NCBI GenBank assembly: GCA_033557465.1
Contig: CM066031.1
Location: 1,069,976,444-1,070,040,443 of the forward strand
Reading direction: 5' to 3'
Source of the DNA: Ichthyophis bannanicus
Taxonomy: Eukaryota; Chordata; Amphibia; Gymnophiona; Ichthyophiidae
DNA length: 64,000 nucleotides
Shown here: positions 11,130 through 22,088 of the stretch, piece by piece
How positions within the stretch are numbered: the stretch's first letter is position 1
Layout: each line of letters begins with the position of its first letter
Made by a program: the position numbers and the translations under genes
Notes under the pieces: generated by a model
The model's input: the letters and a program-made list of their open reading frames with translations, nothing else
What the model was told of the DNA's origin: nothing
Database searches by the model: none

Positions 11130-11288
11130 GTACACTGGGGGCTTCTGGGAGCTCCGTCTGCATATATACTACAGAAGATTTGATTGGTCCAGTCTCCAGG
11201 CTGCAGGAGGAGGTGCACTACCCGATTGTGGAGGACTAAACTGGACCCTCCAGGAACTACAATTACCAGGTTAGTGTAATTTACATTT
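11130..11288. repeat. DIRS B right inverted terminal repeat
   Basis: Inverse of the left repeat over about 117 bases, followed by a right-specific end (11245-11288) that is matched in the right half of the internal complementary region. Confidence 0.9.
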
Positions 11289-11612
11289 GTTCCTTATATG
11301 GCCTTGTGTCTTCCATTCCGCCCCCACCAAAAACACATAATACCCGTCCCATATCTATCCCTCCTCTCCCTTTTCACTCCCCCAGTTTTCTGCCTTTCTT
11401 CTAACCCTGATTCCAGCATCTACCAGCATCAGTCCCACCCACCCCAGCATTAGCCCCCTTCCAGTATCTCACACCCCTCATCAGTTTCTGTCCAGTCCCA
11501 GCCTCTAGCCTCTTTCCCATGCATCAGTCCATTTCTTGTTCCAGACTAAGCATCAATCCTCTTCCAGTCCCAATGCCACCAGAGTGTTAGCCTCCTTCCA
11601 GTATCAGTACTT
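11289..11612. other. C/T-rich non-coding flank, no gene seen
   Basis: Repetitive CCAGCATCAGTCCC-like and CTTCCAGTATC-like units without a coding frame. It continues the tract interrupted at 9456. Confidence 0.6.
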
Positions 11613-12111
11613 AAGAATATAAGAACATAAGAACTGTCATACTGGATCAGAACAAAGGTCCATCAAGCCCAGTGGCCTGTTTCCAACAGTGGCCAATTCA
11701 GGTCACAAGTACTTGACCTATCCCAGAAGTAGTCAGTTTCATGCTACTTATACCCCGGGATAAGAAGTGGTTTTTCTCTTGGATTACCTATAGCATAGGT
11801 TTTCAACCCAGTCCTTGGGGAACCCCAGGCCAGTCAGGTTTTCAGGATGCCCGCCATGAATATGCATACGATAGATTTGCATACAATGAAGGCAGAACAT
11901 ACAAATCTCTTTCATGCATATTCATTCTGGGAATCCTGAAAACCTGACTGGCCTGGTGTTCCTCGAGGACTGGGTTGAAAACCCCTGAATAACCTCTTAT
12001 GGACTTTTCTCCAGGAATTTGTTCAAACCTTTTTGAAACCTAGCTGCATTACCTACTTTTACCACATCTGCTGGCAATAAATTCCAAGGACTAATTACTG
12101 TTCAACAGCCA
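11613..12111 (-). mobile_element. CR1 LINE 3' UTR, antisense (part 1 of a split copy)
   Basis: The reverse complement of the CR1 3' UTR seen in sense at 1075-1243 and 39250-39585, starting with the TTCTTATG-type tail at 11613. It holds a hAT-like MITE at 11793-11988. It stops at about 12111 and the same CR1 copy resumes at about 15561, so the intervening DNA transposon inserted into it. Confidence 0.8.
11793..11988. mobile_element. hAT-like MITE, about 196 bp
   Basis: Near-palindromic ends: 'ataggttttcaacccagtcc' at the left and its inverse at the right. Relatives occur at about 19047-19215, 34596-34790 and 39000-39182. The TIR resembles CAGNGGTTCTCAACC ends typical of hAT/Charlie MITEs. It lies in the CR1 3' UTR. 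A clean 8-bp target duplication could not be read here. Confidence 0.65.
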
Positions 12112-13486
12112 AAATGCTTCGGCCACGAAAGCAGCTGTTCTAAACTAATTTAAGGCTGTTGAACACAGAAATCATAATGAAAATGGCTGATTAGGTCTAG
12201 TTGCTAAGATATATGCTATTAATTAGTCATTAGGGGCCATTAGCTGTGTATTATGCAACATCTGCGTGAGATTGCATAATCTCTACTTGCAACCAATAGA
12301 AATATCTGTCCAAAACCAGATGATGCAATCAGTATTTAAATTTGCATCACTTGACAGTATAAATCTTAAGGTGTATTAGTCACAGAAAAATTAAAAATTA
12401 ATTATTTTGCATTATTTTATGCCGATAGGTCAATCACAGCATATTCGGTGATGCATCGTACTTGTGTTAATAATGCAGATAATTTCTGCTATATTTGTGG
12501 TGAAGTGACTTTTACATCACAAAAACGGAATACGACTGTGGCGGTTAAGAAAGCCTACAACTTATATTTTGGCTGCAGAATAGGAGATCAGGATAAGAGC
12601 TGGGTGCCACATATATGCTGTAATACATGTGCAACAAATCTCAGGTAATAGATGAATGGGAAAAGGCAATCAGTGCCTTTTGCAGTTCCAGTGATCTGGA
12701 GAGAGCCCACGGATCATGTCAGCAATTGCTACTTCTGCATGGTTCCTCCAATTCAGACAGGCATATCCAGAAAGAGTAAGTGGACTGTGCAATATCCAAA
12801 CATTCCATCTGCAATACGCCCAGTGCCTCATGGAGAAGGGTTTCCGATTCCCAAAATGTCAGAATCATTGTCATTAGAATCAAGTGGGGAAGAGGAAGAA
12901 GTTTGTAGTCATGAACTGTCAACCTCACGTGACCCAGAGTTTCTTCTGGCCTCTGCTATTGAGCCACACCTCATAACGCAAGGTGAATTGAATGACCTTG
13001 TCAGGGATTTGGATCTCCCGAAGAATAAAGCTGAGCTTTTGGGTTCCAGACCACAGCAGTTGAATCTTCTGGCTGGTGACGTTCGAATGTCTTTTTTCCA
13101 GGACTGTCAGAAAGACTCGGTGTCATTCTTTTTCAAAGAAGGTGATCTTGCTGCATGCAACAGCGTAAAAGGTTTAATGGCAGCTCTCAATATCAATTAC
13201 AATGCGGATGATTGGAGGCTTTTCATTGATTCATCCAAAGCAAGTCTTAAAGCTGTATTGCTGCATAATGGCAACTTGCTACCATCAATTCCTATTGGCC
13301 ATGCAGCTTTTGTGAAAGAGACTTATGACAATATGAAACAACTTTTGAAATGTATAAACTATGATCAACATCTATGGTCAATCTGTGGTTACTTCAAAGT
13401 GGTCACCCTCTTGCTTGGTCTTCAGGGTGGATACAGCAAGTACTGCTGCTTCCTGTGTGAATGGGATAGTTGTGCTAGAGATTGTC

Positions 13487-13501
13487 ATTTCATCAAAAGG
13501 G
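13487..13501. repeat. 15-bp target duplication, left copy
   Basis: The 15 bases 'atttcatcaaaaggg' recur exactly at 14526-14540 and flank the palindromic insert. Excising the insert with one copy restores the transposase frame. Confidence 0.85.
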
Positions 13502-13825
13502 GATGCGTTCAATTATAACAGCATAACTGGTAATTTTCTTAATATTATCATTCTTTAGACTTCACAAAAATTAAAGACCACAAACTATTGATTTCCAAAG
13601 TCTCAGACTCATTGATTGCAAACCGGCAGGCAAGCCTGACCTGAGATTGCTCATATCGCATCAACGACCTTTAAACAGGAAATCAATAATACGGTTTTTT
13701 ACCAAGGTAAGTGTGATGCATAACAGAACAGCAACTGCTTCATGGATCAAGCATTAAGATAAAACATCTTTTCCAGGTACTTAGCTTCAAATATCCAACG
13801 CTATCTCTTCAGAGCATTCCAGTCC

Positions 13826-13891
13826 TAATCCCGACGCTCTTACAGGGCACCGCTGAGGCGTTTCACCGCTGTCGGTTTCCTCAGGGGATTA
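13826..13891 (-). ncRNA. Hammerhead ribozyme motif (left arm)
   Basis: Read on the minus strand from 13891. Stem I TAATCCC pairs with GGGATTA. Core CTGAGGA (13884-13878). Stem II ACCG/CGGT with loop ACAG and one extra A. Core GAAA (13864-13861). Stem III ACG(C)CTC pairs with GAGCGT with one bulged C. A GUC cleavage triplet ends at the complement of 13833. All invariant core bases (C3 U4 G5 A6 N7 G8 A9; G12 A13 A14) are present. In such elements the ribozyme self-cleaves the transcript. Confidence 0.75.
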
Positions 13892-14104
13892 ATTGTAATA
13901 ATACTGCTCAAGTGTTTAAATCCGATGCCGCCCGCGTTATAGCTTGTAAATTAAAGCTTTGCAGTTTCAGCCATCAGCTTTTCCTCAAAACGCCGCGCGG
14001 CGTTTTGAGGAAAAGCTGATGGCTGAAACTGCAAAGCTTTAATTTACAAGCTATAATGCGGGCGGCATCGGATTTAAACACTTGAGCAGTATTATTACAA
14101 TTAC

Positions 14105-14156
14105 TCCCCTGAGGAAACCGAGAGCGGTGCCCTGTAAGAGCATCGGGATTAGGACT
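14105..14156 (+). ncRNA. Defective hammerhead copy (right arm)
   Basis: The inverted counterpart keeps the CTGAGGA core and stem II but lacks the GAAA core and part of stem III through the 16-bp deletion between two GCGGTG repeats. It should not cleave. Confidence 0.65.
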
Positions 14157-14525
14157 GGAATGCTCTGAAGAGATAGCGTTGGATATTTGAAGCTAAGTAC
14201 CTGGAAAAGATGTTTTATCTTAATGCTTGATCCATGAAGCAGTTGCTGTTCTGTTATGCATCACACTTACCTTGGTAAAAAACCGTATTATTGATTTCCT
14301 GTTTAAAGGTCGTTGATGCGATATGAGCAATCTCAGGTCAGGCTTGCCTGCCGGTTTGCAATCAATGAGTCTGAGACCTTGGAAATCAATAGTTTGTGGT
14401 CTTTAATTTTTGTGAAGTCTAAAGAATGATAATATTAAGAAAATTACCAGTTATGCTGTTATGATTGAACGCATCCCCTTATTCATCAGTTATACGTTCA
14501 GTAAGAGACCTTATAATTGTTAGTA

Positions 14526-14540
14526 ATTTCATCAAAAGGG
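14526..14540. repeat. 15-bp target duplication, right copy
   Basis: Exact repeat of 13487-13501, resuming the transposase frame at FIKRDW. Confidence 0.85.
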
Positions 14541-15560
14541 ACTGGCCACTCCGTCAGTCACTGGATCCTGGAAGCAAAAATGTTCTGTTTCCAGCACTTG
14601 TAGACAGCAACAAGATTTTGATGCCTTCCTTGCACATCAAGTTGGGACTAATGAAAAACTTTGTTAAGGCGATGGATAAAACTAAACCTGCTTTCAGGTA
14701 TCTTAGTGGTAAATGTCCTAGACTGAGTGATGTCAAAGTTAAGGAAGGCGTTTTTGTTGGCCCTCAGATTCGTGCACTTCTTCAAGATGATGAATTTCTT
14801 CGTTTATTGCGTGGAAAGGAAAAGGCTGCATGGATAGCATTTGAATCAGTGACACAAAATTTTCTTGGAAACAACAAAGCAAATAATTACCAAGAGATTG
14901 TTCAAGATCTTCTCAAGGCATACAAAAACCTTGGTTGCAACATGTCCTTAAAGATTCATTTTTTACACTCTCATCTAGATTTTTTCCCACAAAATTGCGG
15001 AGCAGTAAGTGATGAACATGGAGAACGATTTCACCAAGACATTGCAGCCATGGAAAAGAGGTATCAGGGTAAATGGAGTCCATCAATGCTTGCAGACTAC
15101 TGCTGGACAGTGACAAGGGATATTCCATTGCTTCAGTACAAGAAACAGATCAGGAAGAGTCGTGAAGCCACTGAATGAGAACAAAACTTGCTAGAATGTA
15201 CTTACAAATGTTCTTAATGAAAGTTACATTGCAGACATAATTACTCCTCTGTTTCTTCTAAGTACATTTATGAACTTTATTTTATAAAAACATGCTGCTT
15301 GTTGTGCAAAGTTTCATTTGTAATAAGATTTTGATTTACATCTAAGGATTTAGGCTCAATTTTCACCATACATAGTGGTAAAATGTAAATTCTTCAACAT
15401 ATCATAGAAACAGGAGCTAATTGACCAATTTCACTATCATATTTGAATTCAGCGTATCAAATTCATTAAGAAATAGCACATTTAATTTCTGAAGTAAGCA
15501 ATTTTTGAAAATTTGTAGAACAGTGATATATGTTAAGAGAAAAAAATATGTTCTCCTATC

Positions 15561-16330
15561 TTTTTTAAATATACTACTTTGTAGCTTCATGGAATGTCTC
15601 TAATCATTGTATTTTTTTTTTGAAAGAGTAAACAGTCAATTCACATCTACTCGTTCCACTAACATATCTCCTGTCAGCTGTTTCTTCTCCAGGCTGAAGA
15701 ACCCTAACCTCTTTAGCCTTTCCTCATTGGAGAGTCATTCCATCCCCATTATCATTTTGGTTGCACTTTTCTAATGCCACTATATCTTTTTATGAGATAC
15801 GGAGACTGGAATCGCATACAATACTTGAGGTGCAGTCATACCATGGAGCAATACAGAAGCATTATGATATCGTTTGTGTTATTTTCTGTTTCTTTCCTCA
15901 TGATTCCTAACATGATATTTGCATTTTTGGCTGCCGGGCACAAGGAGCAGAAGGTTTAATATATTGTCTACGATCACACCTAAATTCTTTTCTTGGGTGG
16001 TGACTCCTAATATGGAACCTACTACTACTAGTAGTTCTGAAATTTAATCTTTGAGTTCTCTGAGCACTCTTGGTGTATACCTTCCAGTCCAAGTGATTTG
16101 CTGCTCTTTAGTTTACCAATTTGTTCTTCTACATCTTCCAGGTTTACTGACATTTCATTTAGCTCTTCTGACTTATCACTGTTAAATACCCTTTCTGTCT
16201 TGGGTAGTTTTCTCACATCTTCCTCAGTAAAGACCACAACAAAGAATTAATTTAGTCTCTCGGCTAGAGTCTTGTCCTCACCGAGTGCCCCTTATACCAG
16301 TCTTTGAGAAATTTTCTTGAAATCTATGAG
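15561..16330 (-). mobile_element. CR1 LINE, antisense (part 2 of the split copy)
   Basis: Resumes the CR1 copy whose 3' UTR lies at 11613-12111. The reverse complement carries the RT C-terminal region (about 15600-15950) and then diverged upstream sequence, including the linker that reads SSKSLGLEGIHQE near 16085. Frames are broken throughout. Confidence 0.75.
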
Positions 16331-16889
16331 CCAGCTTAAAATCTTAGGAGCCAGCTGCCAAAACCTAGGTAACAGTGCATGCCCCCACCTCCAAAAATGT
16401 GTATCACAGCTTCTTTTTTTAGGTTTCAGGACCTGTTTACTAATACTATTTTCCTATATTATATTGGAAAAAGCTTAAATCAGACTCTTAGTTGGTCACT
16501 GTACAGTGCCAACAGCAGTCAGTTGTCCCACTCCTCCTCCCTCTCCCACTACCCCCACTGACCCTTTAAGCTACACCTGTGTTTGTGTATGTATGTGTGT
16601 GGTGCAGAGGTGGGGTGCCTGTGTGTTTGGTATGGAGCTGAGGTGACTGTATGTGTTGTGGAAAAGGGCACGCCTTTTGCACAAATACACTGTTCCCTTT
16701 ATTTCCCTTGCATTCATCTCTGCACCCTCTAAACCTTTGCATTCTTTCCTCTCCTTCCACTCCAAACCCTCTCCTGCTGTCTTTCCCCAACCTCTAAATC
16801 TGTTTCCCTTCCCAGATTCTTCCCTTTCTCCCTCCCCCTTGCACTCACTCTTTTCCCTCCAATCTGCTTACCATTCATTATTTATTAAA
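16331..16889. other. Non-coding, TG- and CT-rich, no gene seen
   Basis: Contains a TG-rich stretch (16578-16650) and pyrimidine-rich sequence (16700-16880). No supportable frame or repeat family. Confidence 0.5.
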
Positions 16890-18345
16890 ACCTACTGTCC
16901 CGGTGGAGTTGACCCAAGATGGCGGATGTTGGGTGTGCGTGACTGGCGCATTTCCTGAATGGGGAAGAAGCAGAAGGCAAAGGGGCTAGCATTCCCTCCC
17001 TGGCTCCCTCTACCTCCATGCCATTACCTGAATTTTGTAGGTCTTTTGGACTCTTTTGTTCTGTGGCCGCCTCAGCAACTAGTGGAAACAGGGAAGACTT
17101 GCTCAGCTGTAGTGGCACCAGATTCAGGTGACTTGGCATACTCCTTGAGCAGCTACTTTGTCTCCCCTGAATTGCGGCATCCGGCAAAGGAGGTGTGTCT
17201 TCAGGATTCCCCCGGTGTTCAGCAGTCAAGGGAGTAACACGGTGAGGGGGTTCTTGTTGGCCGGCGAGGGGCTGCTGAGGGGACCTTAACAGAAGGCGTT
17301 ACAGCTCTCCCAGATCAGCTAGTTCCTGCCCTCCACACCAGATAATCAGGAGTAGTTCCGGCAGCAGTTTCTGCTGCCTTACAAGGCCAGATATGAATGC
17401 TGAGTGAGATGGAAGACACTGCAGTGGCTATTGAGGAGGCTTCATTTGCTTTTGAGCTGCAGTGTCCAGAGACATTAATCTTGGAGTCAATTTGGACTGG
17501 TATTGTTCAACTGGGGGCAGCCCTTGTTCCTCAGGTTTCTTCTGTGCATCAGAGAGTTCAAGCTAACACTTTAGCTATTGAGGAATCAGCATCTAAGGTA
17601 TTGTCTCTTCAAACTTTGTTTACTGAGGTTCAAACATAGCTTTCTGTTTTGGAAGGCCATTCAGATTCTGTTATGAAAGAATCCTCTAATGAAAGCTAAG
17701 ATTGAGCTTTTGGAGAACTCAGCTTGGGCAGCAAATCTGAGATTTGTTAATTTTCCCAGGACTTTGCTGTCCTCACCAAGAGACATGTTTCGGAACTATT
17801 TAACTGACGTTTTGAGTATTCCAGCTGCGTCTCACCCGCCGATGGTGAAGGTGTATTACCTTCCATCTGCAAACAAAACAGCTACTTCTGTGGCAGCTCC
17901 TGAGCTGGGGCAAGTGGATGTATTGGATATATCAGCTATCCTGGAGGACTCTTGAGAAGAGTCTGTTACTCCTGCTGCATTATTAGTTATGTTAGCTTTG
18001 ATGTCAGATAAAGAATGGTTGATGAAAATTTTCTTTAAGAAAAAGAATTTGCTATTCATGGGTTTTCTAGTTCATATGTTTCCAGACTTTGCTCGATACA
18101 CACAGCAGAGAAGGTGTGAATTTCTCCTTTTGCGCCCAGGTGTTCAGCAGCTGGGAGCGCTCTTTTTTTTCTGAAATATGCCATGGTGCTGGTGATTGCT
18201 ACACAGCACAGTCGTAGGAATGAAGGAAAACAATCCCATGGTTGTGATGGGATGAGCTGATGAGGCAGGCTTACGGCACCCTTAATGGTTGTGTGGCCCA
18301 AGCTAGTGCCTCACTGACTCTCCTGTTAAACTGGGTCTGAAATCC
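16890..18345 (+). mobile_element. Tx1/L1-like LINE, 5' region with ORF1 remnant
   Basis: Starts with a CCAAGATGGCGG block at 16913, a frequent feature of L1-superfamily 5' UTRs, and holds a broken ORF1. No ORF2 sequence follows, so this is an internal or 3'-truncated fragment. Confidence 0.6.
17397..18175 (+). pseudogene. L1/Tx1-type ORF1 (coiled coil plus RRM), broken
   Basis: The first frame (17397-17639) encodes an amphipathic segment ending in a stop. A second frame from 17689 reads KIELLENSAWAANLRFVNFPR, matching the ENxxRRNNLRxxxxPE-type RRM start of L1 ORF1, then FRNYLTDVL and VYYLPSANK. A third frame from about 17989 reads LALMSDKEWLMKIFFKKK and then QQRRCEFLLLRPGVQQLGALFF, the C-terminal domain. 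ORF1 is the RNA-binding chaperone of the LINE particle. Stops at 17637 and 17953 and the shift between frames inactivate it. Confidence 0.68.
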
Positions 18346-19046
18346 CTATATAATAAGTTAATTATTTCATAGAAGTAGCTGTGTTAGTCTTGGGTAGCAA
18401 AAATGACAAGAGGCATGCAGCAATTTATAGACTACCGGTAATCAATTTATTGAGGAATGCCCCAATAAACTGGATAATCTATAAGGTGCCACCTGCCTTT
18501 GTGCTTTATACATTAACTAGCCACTGACTTTGTCATGTACTGTATAAAAGAATGCAGCTGCTTTGCAATTGGATGGGCAGTATAGCCCACTGTAGGCAAT
18601 TTAGAAAGGGAAACATTCCTTTGAAATTGAAACACCCTGATGGTTGTGCAGGTGGCTATAATAGAGGGGTAAATATTGTGCAACCATTTGAGAATCAAAT
18701 GTACAGGTGCTATCTCTTTCCCTAAGAATGCCTCTTTGTAACCTGGCTAAAAGTGTACATGCTATGGATGCTGCTATGTAGATTTTGGCAGGCAGAAGAT
18801 GTTAGTTTTCAGCCATTTTTGTGGGCACAGATCTTTGTACCTGCTACATGGCTTTGAATATTGGCCTCTTCATGGCCAAGACATTTTGAGTTCTTAGCAA
18901 TAGAAAACCAGTTTCAGCATTTGTTGAGTTTCTGTCCAGCTAAGACACCAAAGAGGTAACCTTGCCAGTTACGTTTTCTTCTACATGGTCCAGCTCTTGT
19001 GTTAAATGCAATTTCTGTTTCTGAAGTTTCATCTTATCTGAATCTC
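18346..19046. other. Non-coding, unidentified
   Basis: AT-rich sequence with no supportable coding frame or clear repeat. Confidence 0.5.
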
Positions 19047-19215
19047 TAATTCAGTGCTTCTCAACTAGCTCCTGACCAGTCGGGTTTCAGGATTACCACA
19101 ATGAATATGCATGAGTTAGATGTATGCCATTTTATCTTCTGCGTCCTCACTGTGGCAATCCTGAAAACCTGACTGGCATGGAGTGCCTCCAGGAAAGGGT
19201 TGTTCTAGACATTGG
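19047..19215. mobile_element. Degraded hAT-like MITE
   Basis: Begins 'cagtgcttctcaac', contains the same inner blocks as 39000-39182 ('gggtttcaggattaccacaatgaatatgcatga' region and 'atcctgaaaacctgactgg') and ends in weak inverse sequence. Older than the other copies. Confidence 0.55.
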
Positions 19216-21870
19216 TATGCAGTGCACTGTGGAGGTATGGAGGAGTCTAGCCTTCCTAGTCACTAGGCCAGCCCAGAAGTTTAAAATGGATGAATTTACC
19301 CTTGCTGCTGTCGGTCTCATCTGGTCAATGAAAAACAATTCTCCTTGAAAATAAAATCATCATAATAAAAGTATTTTATGAGCAGCCATGGTGAATGAAA
19401 GGTTAACAGCTTATGCACAGTATAATTTCAGAGGTGCAAGAAGCAGTATCCATGGAAACGTCAACCCACAGAGAGAAGAAGAAAGGGAAGAGTAGAGAGG
19501 GCATGCAAAGCAAGAGCGGCTGAGCTGACAGTGGAACAGCATCTTCCCTATGATCCTTTTTTCATTTGCCTCTCACCGTACGTGTTGTCCTGATAGACAG
19601 TTTTTTCATCATCTGCTGCATGGCCTCTCACCTTACACCTTCCCATTCAGCTCTCACTGACTCTTGCTAATACATGCTGTGATGTTATAGCTTATATTCA
19701 ATCTGCGGATCTTGGGAACTCAATCCACAACCTTCTAGCTATAAACCGAAGACACTAAACTTGAATTAGTAGGAGAACTCAGTCTGTGTATGTCCCATCG
19801 CTCATATCCCTCCGTTTATGACTTCACCCTGTTGTCTGTGACACTTGACTGATAACAAGGGAATATTATAGGCCAAATACCTCTCATGGCTGAGAGAACA
19901 GAATGCAGCTCAAGAATGATTCACTTTTGATGCTCTTTGGTCCTACCACGGGTGTGGCTATAACAGAATCATTTCATTCTCCCTCCCCAACAAATGTTTT
20001 CATGGCACATTAAGCTTGAAAAGCAGGACACCAGAGATGTGCATTTGCAGGTCAATGCAGATACCCTGCACTAGAACCTAGTGTTTGAAGCTCTAGCGCA
20101 GGGTTTCATAGCGCGACTTTAATGCCAACTCTTTGAGTTGGAATGCAATATTCAAATTACCCAGTGTGCAAAAAGTGTTAAACTGCAAGAACAAGCCAAA
20201 CACATGCATACGGAAGTCGGTGCAAGTTTGGCATGCTGTATTCAAGAAACTGAATCAATTGAGGGAGACGTTTGACACTTCATCTCAGATGACCTAGGAT
20301 TCGGGGAAAGCCCCCGATGCCATCAGCAGTGCTCCCCACTGGACACCGACCTCCCAACACAAACAAAGTCTGTGGTCACCCAGCAGCCATGATCCCCCAC
20401 CTGCCTGATAAAAAAAAATAAAAAATTCCTGGTGGCCCTGATGCCCCCACCCACCCACTAAAAATAATCCCTGGTAGCCCAGTGGCCCTGATCCCACCCA
20501 CCCCATAACAAAAATGGCCCCTGAACCCTCCCACTCCTCTCCCAGTATCTTTAATCTGGAGCAGAAGCATTGCCCATGTCCTTCTGCCCCTGTGCTGCCA
20601 TTGTGAAACATGGCGGCACCTGGCCCCAGCATGGCGCAGTGGAAAACAAGGGTTCAGATGAGTGTTTTCTTGGCAACTAAAGGGATCTCCTTTTTAAAGT
20701 GACAAGATTGGTAACCTGGCTGTTTGGTCACAAACACTTTTGGATTTATATACATCAATGGACTTTTCATATAGACCCTTCAGCAGTCAGGAGTATGCAT
20801 TCATTTGATGCAAAACTGGAAATCTCAACAATATTTTCTGTTTGGTTTCATTTTGTTTCTGAAATAAAATGAAAGAAAAATGAACAAAATTTGGTTTGCT
20901 TTTTGTTTTCGTTTTGTTTTGAAAGTGTCCCTTGCCCCCATCCTAAAAATGAAAAACAAAGCCCTCCTGGGTTTAGCCAAAGCTCTCTGCCAATCACCCC
21001 ACTCTAAGTCATTGGTACTATTTTGGTATGTTTCACCGGTGAAACAGGAGCACCTGGGGATTCCTCCCACTCCATTATGGATGGGGTTAGATGATACGGT
21101 GGGTCTGGAGGCAGCAAGGGTGTTTGGCTATGCTGGGGGTAGCTTTTCTATTTCAAAATAGTGCACACTAAAGAAAACCACAAAAATGAATGAAAACTAA
21201 CAAAGTTTTAACACTCTCCTTTGCACCCTGTTAATTTACCCTTTGCTTCTTACCCTCTTTGGGGCCAGCAGTGGTGGCAAAGGCAAGGGAATCATGATGC
21301 AGCACTTGCCTAAGGCTCCGGCACTGTGTCACAGTTCCTGCCTACTGATATCTGCCACTTCCACCCCCCTCCAATGCAGACTTCCAGTTTTCTTCACTTT
21401 TCCAATTTTTCAGGATAACGTGTGCTTTGCTTTATAGCTAAACCCTCCTTTTAAAAATCTCATAGAGGGTAATTTTATAAATCATATTCATGAGTATAAC
21501 ACTAATTTGCATGCATAAATGGGCTCATAAATTAGCTTGTGCCTTAAAGTATTCCTACTTGTACAATAGATGTACTCAGGGGTGAAGCTTCAGTGTTAGA
21601 TAGGCAAGTCACAGTTTATAGTTTATAAATTCTATGCCTTCCATCTAGGCACAATAGTGGCAGGATTTGTGCTACTATTTTATAAAGGCACATATGCACG
21701 TATGGGGTTTATTTTAGAAGCCATGTGCGCAGTTTCCATTCAGAAACAATCTGGCATTTACACATGGACATGGCTCCACAAGTAAATCGTAATTTTAGAA
21801 GGGGATAAATTTAAACATGGATGACCATAATTTGTAGAAATTACAAGGGAGCACATCGGGGCAGGGGTGA
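19216..21870. other. Non-coding, unidentified
   Basis: No supportable genes. Contains a C-rich stretch with repeated 'ccctgatgcccccaccca'-type units (20400-20540) and an A/T-rich 'ttttgttt' tract (20820-20930). It may include very old DNA transposon remnants. Confidence 0.5.
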
Positions 21871-21878
21871 GTCATAAA

Positions 21879-22080
21879 TAGGGTTGCCAACTGGTTCCAG
21901 ATTCTCCTGACAGGTTTGATTTAGTCCTAGGTGTGCCCCATGGGCTGCAGGGACTTGAAGTTCTGATATCTCTATTGCACTCCATAGGAAAAGCAAGACT
22001 ACAAGTTCCTGTATGCAGTGGGGTAAACCCAGGACTGGATCAAACCTGTCGGGCGAATCTGGAGCCAGTTGGCAACCCTA
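21879..22080. mobile_element. hAT-type MITE with 8-bp target duplication
   Basis: A 202-bp element with inverted ends 'tagggttgccaactgg' at the left and its inverse at the right over about 27 bases with one or two mismatches. It is flanked by GTCATAAA (21871-21878) and GTCACAAA (22081-22088), an 8-bp duplication with one mismatch as expected for hAT. It has no coding capacity. Confidence 0.85.
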
Positions 22081-22088
22081 GTCACAAA

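Larger units (their letters stand above)
9456..11288 (+). mobile_element. DIRS element B, compact, structurally complete
   Basis: A 1.83-kb element. The left end starts at the ATTT of 9456-9459 and the right end finishes at the ATTT of 11285-11288. Inverted terminal repeats lie at about 9471-9587 and 11130-11244. The internal complementary region (10706-10798) is the reverse complement of the two outer ends joined through a single ATTT, exactly as a DIRS circle junction would read. Only a tyrosine recombinase frame lies inside; gag and RT/RNase H are deleted. No target duplication is expected or seen. High CpG content and an open frame suggest youth. Confidence 0.92.
13502..14525. mobile_element. 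Palindromic, hammerhead-bearing insert (Penelope-like?)
   Basis: Two arms, 13502-13996 (495 bp) and 13997-14475 (479 bp), are near-perfect inverses meeting at CGCCGCGCGGCG. The length difference equals one 16-bp deletion in the right arm. A 50-bp tail (14476-14525) exists only on the right. The 15-bp target duplication, inverted copies, one-sided short tail and hammerhead motif fit Penelope-like elements, which carry pLTRs with hammerhead ribozymes and variable target duplications. No coding sequence is present, so the class is inferred. Confidence 0.75.
12448..15178 (+). pseudogene. Zinc-finger DDE-like transposase, interrupted
   Basis: Part 1 (12448-12645) has a Cys-rich N-terminus (CYICGE with a later HICCNTC). 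It ends at two adjacent stops (12643-12648), each explainable by a transition. Part 2 (12652-13501) has a second CYFC finger, an acidic SSGEEEE stretch, FIDSSK near 13224 (candidate acidic catalytic position), GYFKVVTLLLGLQGGY and CCFLCEWDS. The palindrome 13502-14525 interrupts there; removing it plus one target duplication puts CHFIKR directly in frame with DWPLRQ. Part 3 runs to 15178 with an SDEHGERFHQD block near 15010. I recognise this as a widespread animal transposase-derived family but cannot name its superfamily. Confidence 0.75.
12112..15560 (+). mobile_element. Cut-and-paste DNA transposon with broken transposase
   Basis: The insert is bounded by the two halves of one antisense CR1 copy, which gives its limits to within about 10 bases. 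The ends share an imperfect inverted motif (ACTGTTCAAC at the left; the inverse of the right end reads ACTGTTCTAC). It carries a transposase-like gene on the plus strand. A target duplication is not clear. The superfamily is not assigned with confidence. Confidence 0.72.

Noticed and set aside
12112..12170. GGCTGTTGAACA / TGTTCAACAGCC pair as the transposon TIR
   Set aside because: Both members are at the left end; the pair is an internal inverted repeat, not the two termini.
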